A stretch of DNA of 64,000 nt from Taenia hydatigena (GCA_036345935.2 JADWOT020001300.1:1-64000); one strand, 5' to 3'; shown: positions 1-9,110, counted from the first letter of the stretch. Numbers and translations are program-made. The notes: generated from the sequence alone by a model not told the origin.

Positions 1-361
1 AGTGCCAGTTTGTGAACGCTCTCACATATTCTCTTCATCAGTCGTGTTTTTATGATAAAAGAAATAAAAGAATTTGATCCATTTGCTCTTTATTATGGCA
101 CGAGTAAACACACACTCACACGGAGAGTGTGACAATCATGCATAACGACGCCTGGATGGTGGGAGGAAGAGGAGTGAGAGTTATGGAAGAGGCAGACCAC
201 GTGAATGCAGAAATGAACGCAAAGCATCGAAATGCAACCGAGCAGTTGCTCAAGTAATAAATAAGTACCACATTAATTGATTGAAATGACAACTGCAGCT
301 GGGTTGTTCAAGTGCTACGACGACGACGACGACGGCGTCGACGGTGCAGCAACCAGGCAGA

Positions 362-613
362 ATGTTGGCACCCAGTGCAGTTGCGAAGCGACATTATCGC
401 TTTCTCTTCCCAATACTACTAATATGTGCGTTAGCAACTGACAAGTGTCCCCTCCCTCCCTACCGGCTCACTACCAGTGTCAGATATGTGCCACCACAAC
501 CATCACCACCTCCTCCTCCTTCTTATCTGGCTGCCACAACTGCAGCCGCCGCCGCCGCCACCGCCGCTAGAACCCAAACCAGGCCCCGGCTCTATTACCA
601 CTACTACAAATAA
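362..613 (+). CDS. Possible small secreted proline-rich peptide (unverified)
   Basis: An ATG at 362 opens an 83-codon frame ending in TAA at 611-613. The N-terminus has the shape of a secretory signal peptide: a basic n-region (KRHYR), a hydrophobic core (FLFPILLICALA) and an A-L-A cleavage-type motif before TDKC. The rest is low complexity: a PPQPSPPPPPS run, an alanine run made of GCC repeats, and a tyrosine-rich end (LYYHYYK). Just upstream is an ACG triplet microsatellite (317-334). I recognise no family. It could be a first exon, a whole small secreted peptide, or a chance frame in simple-sequence DNA. The signal-peptide pattern is the only positive evidence. Confidence 0.27.
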   Translation: MLAPSAVAKRHYRFLFPILLICALATDKCPLPPYRLTTSVRYVPPQPSPPPPPSYLAATTAAAAAATAARTQTRPRLYYHYYK

Positions 614-1401
614 GAGAAATTGTGAGCCACCGAGTTGGTAAAGCACCACCTACCGAGCACCATTTCAGTAGCATTTACATCCTACCTCAAGATTCAAACG
701 TCGAAAATGGCAGGGTAATGCGCGGAATGACGCACTTTCCACTCTATGTGCCCTCCACCACCTCCCATCCTCTTCTCTTCCTCCTTTTCCTCCCTCACAG
801 ACAGCCTAGCACCCTACACAAGGCAGAGCTGAACTCAACACTCCCCTTTCAATCAACTTCCACACCATTTGTTTGCGCATACCCCACGAATTACCCACAG
901 TCATGAGGCCACATCACAAAGTAGTCTAGCAAGCACCACCCCAGTCACAGTGAACCCCTGCTTCATCTACTTAACAGCAATCTTCATCACCACACCCAAC
1001 AGTAGTGCCCCTTTCGCCTAAACAACGATGCTAACTGCGCCTAGTTCTTTAACCCGTCAATCTCCCTTCCTCCTCCTCCTCCTCCTCAAATACCACAAAA
1101 CACAACTGTACTTCACCACCTTCATTGCTTTAAGTACATAGGATATTCTTGCCAGCCATGACTTGGTGGAATGAAACATGCCACACGTGTATGTCCAACG
1201 TAACAAGAAGAGTGATCCCGGTGAAACGCGTTGCAAACGCATCCTCAGCAGGTTCAATCAACTTGTGAACATGCAAACGCATTGGTAAACACCATATTCC
1301 TGGAGGAGAACAAATAAATTAATCCATCCTGTGCATGGAAGTACTATTATAACAACATGAATGGACACACAAAATAACCAGCATCTATGTTCCTACCTTA
1401 C
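614..1401. other. Non-coding stretch with CCT microsatellite
   Basis: No supported gene. It is pyrimidine-rich on the plus strand around 740-800 and has a CCT/TCC triplet run at 1069-1087. The minus-strand frame across 1057-1257 ends in an arginine run that is only the translation of that microsatellite. A minus-strand acceptor-like site (polypyrimidine, then CAG) lies near 1303, but joining it in phase to the exon at 1402-1431 gives a stop after 13 codons. Confidence 0.5.
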
Positions 1402-1431
1402 CTTCGACTTTGGCAGCTCCTCCGCTTCCAT
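1402..1431 (-). CDS. Possible first coding exon of a minus-strand gene (MEAEELPKSK...)
   Basis: On the minus strand an ATG in good context (ACAATGG) starts at 1431. It reads ten codons, M-E-A-E-E-L-P-K-S-K, straight into a strong donor, AAG|GTAAGG, with the intron beginning at 1401. The exon ends in phase 0. Such a short, acidic, clean ATG-to-donor segment is typical of a first coding exon with a long first intron. The obvious acceptor at about 1303 gives a stop soon after joining, so the next exon probably lies beyond the left edge. The gene would diverge from the plus-strand gene at 2374-3425, suggesting a shared promoter region in 1.45-2.1 kb. The segment is too short to identify. Confidence 0.3.
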
Positions 1432-2190
1432 TGTAATGGCGCCGAATCGGTGGTTCTTCTCAGGCATTCACCCATACTTCCATTCATCCACTATGGACAT
1501 GCCACAAGACAACGTAATCCACTCTTAACACTGTCCTAAGTCGCGAATGGCAAGGCGTACATTTCTTAACAATCGTTGGCCCACATCGATTAGTAAAACT
1601 ACCCATTTGAATGAGAAGAGAAGCAAAACAACGCAACACGCAGCAGAATGCACAAGCCAGTCATTCGTTTATGACCTCAGATGACCTTAGTGGCGTGGAT
1701 ATTAGAAATATAGAAAAATTCGTCGAAAACAATCAAATTTATCAAAAAAATCAGCTAGATTAATCAGAAATGCTTTTTGATACACCCTTGCTTCCTCTTT
1801 CTTTTGGTTTTCGGCCTCGGGTCCTGTGTTTCCTCCTACAACCTCAACCTCAATTTCACTGTCAAATAACCCTCCAACCACGCCATGAGAAGCTTACACC
1901 AACACCCAAGGCCTGCTATTATCAATGTGGCGCAGCATTTTGCACCCATTTCTCTCCGCCATCCTCTGTCCCTACACACAGGCTAAATACCACTTCATCA
2001 AGCCATTTTCCACTTAGCGCCCACAACTCTCAATTCACGCCATCCATCCATCCTTCCTCAAGGTCAACTTCTATTCGTCATCAACTGATCAATAATTCAA
2101 CTTGACTCATCAATCGAGCAATCAATACACCACACGTCGTCATTTACTCGCACTTTTCGAGATGTCGCATTGCTGTCATGTTGTGCGCAG
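1432..2190. other. Region between the minus-strand exon candidate and the plus-strand gene
   Basis: This stretch would contain the 5' exons or promoter of the downstream gene. A plus-strand ATG at 1770 opens a 111-codon frame rich in Ser, Pro and Thr with a small cysteine cluster (ACYYQCGAAFC), but I cannot join it in phase to the later exons. No TATA box or other promoter element stands out. Confidence 0.35.
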
Positions 2191-2270
2191 ATTTTCAGCC
2201 CCCCTTTGCCTCTCGCGGCGGCAGCACTACCGTCGAAAAGACCAACTTTCAGGCGGCCACCCACTCATGA
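2191..2270 (+). CDS. Candidate internal exon upstream of the five-exon gene
   Basis: This segment ends in a strong donor (ATGA|GTAAGT at 2271) and leaves two bases in the last codon, which is what the exon at 2374 needs. In that frame it reads IFSPPLPLAAAALPSKRPTF and continues through RRPPTHE. The frame is open back to 2089 but contains no ATG, so at least one more exon would lie upstream. Acceptor-like CAG sites sit at 2188-2190 and 2196-2198. The intron to the next exon would be 103 bp and ends in a TTG microsatellite followed by TAG. The content is low complexity, so frame agreement with the next exon is the main support. Confidence 0.4.
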
Positions 2271-2373
2271 GTAAGTGGATTCCACACTGACTCGCCTGAT
2301 TTATCACTTGCAGCAATAGCAGTGCACACTCGGCTTAAGCGCTTCCTCCCTCTAATTGTTGTTGTTGTTGTAG

Positions 2374-3425
2374 ATGCAAGTGCACATCAGAGGCGCCCAA
2401 CCTCACTACCACCCTCTTCCTCACCGCCAGGGCTAGCATTGAGGTTGTGGCAACCACGACTGGTAACAACCAGATCTTACTCGGCCATCGCAATTAGTCA
2501 CTCACTATCTCCCTCAGTTCGCACCTCCTCCTTCGTCTCCCTCTTCTCTCCTGCCTCTGTTCCCACTCATGCATCTCTCAACGACGTCACCAAGCATACT
2601 AGTAAGTGCCTCCTCCTCCTCCTCCTCCTCCTCCTCCTTCCCATCGCAGCCTTCATTCTTTACTCAGCTTCCTCTGCTCACATTCACTCATTCCTATTTC
2701 TCCCCTCGCTCAGGCCTCACCCGTGACAATGAGGCGCAGGAGCAGACGCAGAGCGATGACGACGAGGGCGAGTTGATGGCGCACGAGGAATCGGAATGCG
2801 ACCTGTCCGACTACTTGACTTTGACGAGTCAGTGGTCGGATGAGGATGAGCAGGCGGAGTGGTGGCAGTTGCCACCCTCCCGGATGGAATCAGATTCTCC
2901 TACGTCGTCATCGCTCACTACAGTGACACCATTGCAAACGGCGAGCCAACTCTCGACCACGTGGGCAGCGACGGAGGAGGTGGGTGTGCAATTCGAGGCT
3001 GAGGTAGAGCCAGGTGAAGAGAAGGAGGAGGGTGGAGGAAAAGGGAATGTGGATATGGTGAGGAGATTGCAAGAAGGAAAATATAGGACTCTGTGCAACT
3101 TAATCGACTCTGGTGAGTGACTCTAATACTTGAGCCATTGCACTTACAACCAAGTAGGTTAGCCAGCCAGCTAGCCAGTGCTTGCCTTAATACTTGTTGC
3201 ACTTCTCTTGTCCTAGCCAAGCATCCGCTTCCTCTGGCTCGTCTGCTTCCTTCGGTAAGCTTGCACTCTTTACTTCATCCTCCCGTTTACCATGTCAATG
3301 TCTTTCCCACCCAAGAGAACACACTTTCTTCTTCTTCTTCCACTCTTCTTTCACTGTAGTGGTTCAAACGACTGAGGAGGCGTCTCCGCTACCTCTTTTC
3401 CTCGTGCTACTGCTGCCATCGCTGA
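2374..3425 (+). CDS. 3' part of a spliced gene: acidic protein with polybasic Cys-rich C-terminus
   Basis: Five exons join in phase: 2374-2462, 2518-2601, 2714-3112, 3217-3254 and 3360-3425. The introns are 55, 112, 104 and 105 bp. Acceptors are pyrimidine-rich; most donors are strong (GTAAGT, GTGAGT, GTAAGC), while that of the first intron is weaker (GTAACA). The joined frame gives about 224 residues and no internal stop. It starts CKCTSEAPNLTTT, then a Ser/Thr-rich part, then a strongly acidic segment (QSDDDEGEL, SDEDEQAEWW). Next come a Glu/Gly-rich stretch, VRRLQEGKYRTLCNLIDS, and the tail WFKRLRRRLRYLFSSCYCCHR with stop TGA at 3423-3425. The polybasic tail with three close cysteines looks like a membrane-binding, possibly palmitoylated end; that is inference. 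The 38-nt exon is a microexon. The intron at 2602-2713 contains a TCC microsatellite. I do not recognise the family, and the N-terminus is not resolved. Confidence 0.7.
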
Positions 3426-3625
3426 ATTTAACCCCAATCTAGCTGATTGATTCCCCAATTCTTTAACCAATTCATCGAGCAGTGATTTGATCATTTGACT
3501 GACTAGTTGATTGATTGATTTTGTTTGACTGATTGATTGAATGGTTTATCCATACCCTTGCTTCTTTGCATCTGTTCGACCCGTTCCTTCGTTTAGCTGA
3601 TTATCAATAAAGTGATTGCGCGTTC
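3426..3625 (+). other. 3' UTR of the five-exon gene
   Basis: The sequence after the TGA stop is AT-rich, with a degenerate run of GATT/GACT units at about 3491-3541 and no open frame. It leads to the poly(A) signal at 3606, giving a 3' UTR of about 200 bases. The 1.1 kb dispersed repeat starts almost immediately after the expected cleavage site. Confidence 0.55.
3606..3611 (+). terminator. Poly(A) signal AATAAA
   Basis: A canonical AATAAA hexamer lies 181 bases after the TGA stop of the five-exon gene and is followed by GT-rich sequence (AGTGATTGCGCG). Position and context fit cleavage around 3620-3630. Confidence 0.6.
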
Positions 3626-3628
3626 TAA

Positions 3629-4734
3629 TTACCAGTCCGCCAAAGCACTGAGAGGTGGTAGATTGATTCGATCCGTGAAGAAGACAGAGTTGAGGTCGTG
3701 GCACCGGTTCTCGAATGCCTACCAGCTTAGTACCACTCGTTAGCCCCTTTCTCCCCAGTTAATAAGAGTGTCTGCGAGATCTCTTACTCGTGAGTTCCTT
3801 TCCTCTTCCTTTTGCATGGAAATTCTGTGGTCGGCACTGTGCACTCTTAACGCATTTCATACGTCACCGACAAGTTGTGATGGCTGAGGCCGCAGGTTCT
3901 TCGATGGCAATACCGAGGGAAACGCTTGGGTTAGGGGACGGGCTATTGAATGCAGCAACTTTGACCACTAGTAGATGTGCAGTTTTGGTTTCATGGGTGA
4001 CGTGGTGGCTAAACCTAGCCAAGATATATAAGCTGGATGTTGAGCAGTTGCGCAGGAATTTCATGCAACCTGAGCGTTTTTTGTGCAGCAAATGTCCATG
4101 GTCTAATGTAAACGCAAAGCCCGTCCTTTGTAGTCGTTGTGTGATCTATTTTCTCCAAAAGTGTGTGATCTGTATCCCTCAGAAATGGATAGTGAATGGA
4201 AGCGCTCACTCAGGTTGAGTGGACAAGTAAGATGGTGCCGCCGCTGCTGCTACCACTACTGCAATTTTCTTGCAACCAGGGAGATGACACTGGTAGTGCG
4301 ACATCTTACTAATGGCGTGCAGTGAGAGGGACCGCCTTCCTCCTTTGCGGCAGCCGCATGATGCCTCTTTGATAAAGGAGTGCGACTTGTATCTTCCAGG
4401 GAAGTCCTCTCATTTTGTGGCTACTGAGCGTTGCATTCCTACAAACCCTGCCGACAAACATGAGATGGTCTTGTTGACTGCTCATTGCAATGACTCACGC
4501 GTGATCCCATTGGTGTTGATTATCAGCGCACCTATCAAACGAGCAGATTTTAACGCGTTCCCGTAAGAGGCACATAAACGTTGTGGACTGCATCCACACT
4601 GGTGTCGAATGTTGAAGTAGTATGCAAAAGCACGCTGCTTGATACCGTACAGAAGGGCTAAGGTACCCTTCGCATGGCTAGAAAGGCCATACTGCGAGAC
4701 GTAACTACATCCTCCATAGACTGAATTGTTCGAG
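3629..4734 (+). repeat. Dispersed 1.1 kb repeat, longest copy (A), zinc-finger-derived
   Basis: The left part (3629-3952) closely matches 9387-9709 and the right part (4501-4734) closely matches 14358-14581, both in the same orientation. The shared left end begins near the word ACCAG, and the right end stops at CATAGACTGA. The middle contains a decayed C2H2 zinc-finger reading frame, so the unit may be a degenerate gene copy rather than a classical transposon. I see no terminal repeats, no target-site duplication and no reverse-transcriptase or transposase reading frame. Confidence 0.75.
3880..4218 (+). pseudogene. Decayed C2H2 zinc-finger gene fragment in repeat copy A
   Basis: From the ATG at 3880 the frame runs to TGA at 4216-4218 and carries ERFLCSKCPWSN...AKPVLCSRC (about 4072-4140). 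These are two C-x2-C knuckles of the kind that open C2H2 fingers, but the spacing and the His pairs that should follow are lost, as if the intervening helix had been deleted. Downstream, 4370-4500 has another cysteine/histidine-rich stretch (KECDLYLPGKSSHF) in a different frame. The same locus type occurs decayed at 10.0-10.3 kb and 13.1-13.4 kb. I infer a dead copy of a multi-finger DNA-binding protein; the parent gene is not in the window. Confidence 0.45.
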
Positions 4735-5666
4735 CATTTAAGCGCACAGTCAAGCGAAGTGAAAATTCGCTATGTGTAATCTGCTATTTTATAAAGATCG
4801 CCATTAAGAAGCTCACGTGGCAAGAATTGCTTTGCCTAGCAGAAAGCGAGAAGAGCTCGAAGACCCTTTCTCTTGCGAGCAAATTGAAGACTACGGTGGT
4901 AGATTCTAAGACTAGTTTAGTCGCGCTTCTAAGCGACTAGCTAAAAGTTCGAAGTTACGAACGAGCGATTCTGCTTGATTTTAGTGCAATAACCATATGC
5001 TTGAGCAGCTAGGCCGCTATGAAATCAAATTTGCTTTAAAAAACCGCAAATGTACCAGCGATCTGGGGCTGTTAATGCGTCCATGATGACTGTTAAACGC
5101 GTTCAGAGGAAGCACGTAGATGAGATTTGGAAATGTAAACAAGTGTGACAGAACTTTTAAACTAAGTGAATACCATTACCCATGGTCCCGAAGAACAGCC
5201 ATGTTTTTCTCATATGCGCACCCAATGTAGGCTCTTGTGAGGATAGAAGAAGTGCGGAAGGAATTAACAGCATTTATAACCTGTTGCGATTAGTTACTTA
5301 GCGACATTTGAGTGAACGCCTTTAGGTCACTTCCCCCCACACTTTTTCACTCTTCGCATGCCGTTGGGGACTTTCCAGTGTGAAGAAGAGTTACCTTCTT
5401 GGCCTTAAAAAGACATTCCCACCCTGCAGACTCGACACCTCCGTGCTTCATAATTCCTCACTAGAAAACACTCCTACTGAAATGGAATGAGTTACATGCG
5501 GCACGAACCCTATGCGGTGTTTCACGCACCGTTCCAGTTTTGCGTGATTCAGCTCCCCCGTCCCATACTCCAGGTTCCATTGGCCTCCCAACCCTTCCAC
5601 GGAGTTAGAGGAAACTTGCATCTTCTTTCTAGTGACTAATGGCATTGTTAGAAATTGACTCAGCAG
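4735..5666. other. Non-coding or unresolved stretch
   Basis: A stop-free plus frame of about 71 codons covers 4725-4939 (it includes KKLTWQELLCLAES) but has no ATG and no convincing splice sites. The rest has only short frames. If the terminal exon at 5667-5960 is real, its upstream exons should be sought here. Confidence 0.35.
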
Positions 5667-5960
5667 TTGAAGCGTACCACAGCAATTCACCTAGCACAAA
5701 GAAAGCAATGCCTTTCACCAATGTCTATAAGGAAACTCGTACCGACATCACCCACTGTGCAACAAAGGCGTTTGGAGTGGACGACTCAGTCTCTTCAAGC
5801 CCGCAAAAAAAACACGCAGAGATTGTTGGTGGGGGCAACTCTATATCGTTTACGAGAAAACAATGCTTCACAATCTTACTGTGAGTTGTTCAACAACGAG
5901 CAGATCATAGCAGGAAATGATACTTTTCCATGTTGCAAAGGTCGAACCACAACCCAATGA
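5667..5960 (+). CDS. Candidate 3' terminal exon of an unknown gene
   Basis: After an acceptor-like GACTCAGCAG, an in-frame stretch of 97 codons runs to TGA at 5958-5960. AATAAA hexamers follow at 5993 and 5997, giving a compact exon-stop-poly(A) arrangement. The peptide is basic and Gln/Arg-rich (QQRRLEWTTQSLQARKKNT), then more mixed (LFNNEQIIAGNDTFPCC). No domain is recognised. A stop codon shortly upstream in this frame means a splice acceptor would be needed. The acceptor's pyrimidine tract is poor, and a better tract precedes TAG at about 5634, which is out of frame. Length alone is not beyond chance; the adjacent poly(A) signals raise it slightly. Confidence 0.3.
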   Translation: MKRTTAIHLAQRKQCLSPMSIRKLVPTSPTVQQRRLEWTTQSLQARKKNTQRLLVGATLYRLRENNASQSYCELFNNEQIIAGNDTFPCCKGRTTTQ

Positions 5961-5992
5961 TGACCTACTCTAAGCCATCTATCCACCACAAA

Positions 5993-6002
5993 AATAAATA
6001 AA
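5993..6002 (+). terminator. Overlapping AATAAA poly(A) signals
   Basis: AAAATAAATAAA supplies two overlapping AATAAA hexamers about 35 bases after the TGA at 5958-5960. AT-rich sequence produces such words by chance, so the support comes mainly from position after the frame. Confidence 0.3.
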
Positions 6003-6133
6003 TGACTCCTCCCCCTCACAATACATCACTGCCTTTCCGACGAGAAGTTATTCCGTAAGCAAAGTCCACAACTGGAAATTACTATTACTACGCCAGCCGC
6101 CATCTGATCCAAGTGAGCAACAACCTCAATTTC

Positions 6134-6155
6134 GTTGGTTGGTTGGTTGGCTGGC
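6134..6155. repeat. TTGG/GGCT microsatellite
   Basis: This is a short tetranucleotide run, GTTGGTTGGTTGG followed by CTGGCT. It has no coding or regulatory context that I can see. Confidence 0.8.
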
Positions 6156-6540
6156 TACTTGTGACCCAAACGCCAAAGGTAGAAAACACCTCACGTGGAC
6201 AGTTAAATCAAAGAAGACTCAGGGCAGAAGGCGTTATGCGAATCGTTTTACCAACTCCCCACCTTCCTATTAAGCAATAAAGCATGAAAACAGTATGAAC
6301 ACATTTGCCTTTACTGGCTCCAACAGTAGCAATAGTTAAGTATAACAAATAGTAGCAGCAATAACAACAATAATAACGGAAGTATTCAAATCACTAATAG
6401 TGAGCAGTAGCAGCAGCATTGACGGCAGAAGGGAGAGGAGGGGAGGGGAGCAAATTTACGTGTCATTTAGTGCACAGACGGGAGGGTACCTTCAATGCCG
6501 CGAAACACTCCAACATCTCGCATTGGCTGCCATTCCAAGC

Positions 6541-6620
6541 ACTCATCAAATGTTACTTCACCATCACCACAGTAAGTAAGGTTGTAACATCTGAAAAGGA
6601 AAAAAAAGCCAAACAATGGA
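6541..6620 (-). repeat. Duplicated acceptor-like module, copy 1
   Basis: This segment is clearly homologous to 8222-8292. Read on the minus strand, both copies show a T-rich tract, then CAG, then ATG-TTA/CTA-CAA, then a conserved frame with the motif GDGEV. Copy 1 has its would-be acceptor at 6591-6592 and continues Y-C-G-D-G-E-V-T-F-D-E-C-L-E-W. A 4-base insertion relative to copy 2 (TTAC) separates the ATG from the GDGEV frame. This could be a duplicated exon, one copy of which has decayed, or simply duplicated intergenic DNA. Confidence 0.55.
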
Positions 6621-6655
6621 GAAACTGATGCATGAGAGTCCAGCGCGCTGCAAAG

Positions 6656-6955
6656 CTAACAACCACAAACATAACTGCCGGTAGGACAAAAGAAGCAACT
6701 TAACAAGCAAACATTTAAGCCTGCTACAAAGTACGGTCTGCGTAGTGATGCCAACGCATGCAGCTCTTCTGGTGTGTAAACTGTCCCCTGGCGTCTGAAT
6801 AGACCTTGACCCAATGTCAAGTAAAATAACATAGAATAGGGTAGACTGCATTGATGACGAGTGAAATTGCCAACTGAATAAGACACCACATTCCGTACGG
6901 TCTTGCTGCTGATGCCGTCCAAGTACACACTGGACACATATATGCAGACGGGCAA
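6656..6955 (-). other. Stop-free minus-strand frame of about 100 codons, uncertain
   Basis: The minus-strand frame reads VYLDGISSKTVRNVV and later GTVYTPEELHALASLRRP, ending in a cysteine-rich CFFCPTGSYVCGC before TAG. A stop lies just upstream and no ATG opens the frame, so it would have to be an internal or terminal exon; CCAG near 6929 could be its acceptor. It sits between the minus-strand exon candidate at 7317-7502 and the module at 6541-6620, so the three could belong to one gene. No family is recognised, and chance is not excluded. Confidence 0.2.
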
Positions 6956-7316
6956 TCAACATTCCAAATACCAAAATGCATATTGCTCGCACCGAATGTA
7001 TGCAGCGGCATGCCAGTTTTGTTATGATGTATCGCAGGAAAGGCACAAACTAACAAAACAGTCCCAAGTTATCGCCTGCCGTGCTATACAGTGGTAAAAA
7101 AATGCAGCACGTGAGTAGAGAAACTGATTCCATCGCTCCCAACAACACCTAATCGTTACATTTCTGCATTAGCGAGAAACCAGCATTTGTCTCTCCGTGA
7201 ATACAGTTGGCAAGAATAAAATCCGCACCTTTGAATGCATCAAAACCTTTTTACTGATTAGTTAAAATGTAAACCCAGGTCATATCTGATACACAAAATC
7301 AAGATTTGCCACTTAC

Positions 7317-7502
7317 CCAGTTGGGCAGCCCCAAAAGGGCTGATGATATTGCTGTTGAATGTCCCTGTCGGCGATGTCCAGACACGCGGACCAACATAGG
7401 CACAAGCAGAGCTCTACGGAGAAGGCAGAGCAGAGTTGAGTCACCGCTCCAGTCCATGTGCCTGCGTGCACCAACCATCGACGTGCCGTGGAGTACCGCC
7501 AT
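7317..7502 (-). CDS. Possible first coding exon of a minus-strand gene
   Basis: On the minus strand an ATG in good context (GAAGATGGCG) at 7502 opens 62 codons that run exactly into a strong donor, CTGG|GTAAGT (donor bases 7316-7311), ending in phase 0. The peptide starts MAVLHGTSMVGARRHMDW and contains a hydrophobic segment (TLLCLLRRALLVPMLVRV), followed by a basic stretch (SGHRRQGH). The GC content is higher than the surroundings. Candidate later exons on the same strand are at 6656-6955 and 6545-6590, but I could not prove the phases. No family is recognised. Confidence 0.33.
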
Positions 7503-7679
7503 CTTCCACCTTCCACACACACCGAACTCACTGTACCTGGAATGTTGGAAAAGTTTTTAAGACGTAGATACTTCCCCACCCCCTCTTCGGGCGCGAAGCA
7601 CACACCAACAGCGGCACACTCAATCCACATGCAAACACCAAGCACCACCAAGCAGTACACCACAATCGCCTCTCTCTAA

Positions 7680-8221
7680 CCGGACGGAGAGAGAAATCCC
7701 AAGCCGTCTCCGCCTCCTACCCTAACTTCCCCCGCCCCACCCTGTCCCTTCTCACTCCCTCCTCCTACTTACTCCTTTTCAATCCATCCTCGTCCTCAAG
7801 GCTAAGTCGCAGTAGTAATGGCAACAGCGCCACCACTCATCACCTATGCAGTCAGCAATAAATTAGCTACCACTCTTCCACACCAAAAACATTCCCGTGC
7901 CTTCGAAAACAAAATATGCCGCACTTGCCACCAGTGAGCTCTGGTCCATAGCGCTTCTATTCGTCGTCGTCATCGTCGTCGCCATTGTAAGAGAGCGTCG
8001 CCTTCACTCCTTCACACATAAGAACGACAGGCCTCCCCCAGCCTTTCCCCTCCCTCCCTCTCCGCCGACCACCACCCAACCAACCACCCATGTCCCGCAA
8101 AGACAAAGAGATGCAGACATAGTAGCAATAGTAGTCCGTGTCGTCCATGCCCGCCAACATCTGCATCGCACAGCCGAGACCGAGACGCCGCCGCCGCCAC
8201 CACCGCGAATCACTCCACACA
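7680..8221. other. Low-complexity stretch: pyrimidine-rich DNA and a TCG microsatellite
   Basis: Plus-strand C/T-rich sequence (7690-7790), a TCG/TCA run (7961-7983) and short CCG/CCA runs (8190-8210) give artefactual Gly-, Val- and Pro-rich frames on both strands. No supported gene. Confidence 0.6.
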
Positions 8222-8292
8222 ATCACCAAATCCTACTTCGCCATCACCGGAGTAAGTTTGTAGCATCTGCAAAGTAAAAAAAAAAAACAATC
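8222..8292 (-). repeat. Duplicated acceptor-like module, copy 2
   Basis: This is the homologue of 6541-6620. On the minus strand a T-run precedes ACTTTGCAG (acceptor bases 8268-8267), then ATG-CTA-CAA and Y-S-G-D-G-E-V-G-F-G-D-C-V-E, with TGA replacing the TGG of copy 1. The polypyrimidine tract is better than in copy 1, but the frame is interrupted, so this copy looks dead if it was ever coding. Confidence 0.55.
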
Positions 8293-8379
8293 AATGTGTC
8301 GACCGACGTGAAAGCGGAAAAAGAACACGGATAACAAGATTTATAAATATGATGAATACTAGCAAGAAAATAATGAACG

Positions 8380-9110
8380 ACGTTAAAACTCCTCTCAATA
8401 AAATCTACCGTCATTAGAAAGCGAACTAATTACAAATTACCAAAACAATCTTACTTTATCGCTCAAAGTGTCGTACAGCAAAAAGGTGGAAGTGAGTAGG
8501 CACTGTGGTTGGAAAACAAAACGTCCCAACAGTCACATTATGAGGCTTTTGCGTTCACTTTACCAAAATCACAAGTCTCTTCATCCAATTCGACCGCATT
8601 AATCAAAACTCATTCTTCATAAAATAACTAACCACTCGGAAACAGCCGAAACAATCTTACTTAATCGCAAGAAGGATTGCGTAGCGAAAAAACCAACGCG
8701 ATTAGGCAATGAAAATGGAAAACGGAAAATCTTGACAGCAACTGCAGTTATTTTTGAAATGATTAGCCTAACATATAAATTGATGAGGAAAGAAAAAATG
8801 CAAGTACAAAAGTGTGCATGTAAGGGGTGTTTAATCGCAAGAAAGCACCAAGCAAGCAATTGCCAAGCACTCGGTAGGGTTATAACTCCTCCCAACGAAA
8901 TTGCGCCTCAATAATAAAATTTCAGCGCCAGTAGAAAAGCCCACGACCTCACAAACTGCCAAACAAGTCATAATTTATCACTTATAGTGCTATATAGCAC
9001 AAATTGCACCTCAGTAAACGTCTTAGCAGTCACATTAAGAGGTCCTTGCGTTCACTCCAGCAAGTATGTGTGCGAAAGAAGAAAATCGACATTTAAAGTA
9101 CCTATTAACA
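8380..9110. repeat. Degenerate direct repeat units
   Basis: Two diverged units can be aligned by eye, at about 8380-8580 and 8880-9070. They share the order ACTCCTC, ...AATAAAAT..., ...CAAACAA-TC-TA-TTTATC, ...GTCACATTA-GAGG, ...TTGCGTTCACT. A weaker relative begins near 8610 and parts may recur near 7060. They contain no reading frame. I see diverged tandem or segmental duplication, not a satellite with a fixed period. Confidence 0.45.

Noticed and set aside
6564..7046. 160-codon minus-strand open frame
   Set aside because: It begins at a GTG, overlaps a second frame of equal plausibility, is extremely Leu/Cys-rich and shows no motif. In AT-rich DNA of this length about one frame of such size is expected by chance.
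7957..8229. Glycine-, tryptophan- and aspartate-rich minus-strand frames
   Set aside because: They are translations of the TCG and CCG/CCA microsatellites at 7961-7983 and 8190-8210 in several frames, so not genes.
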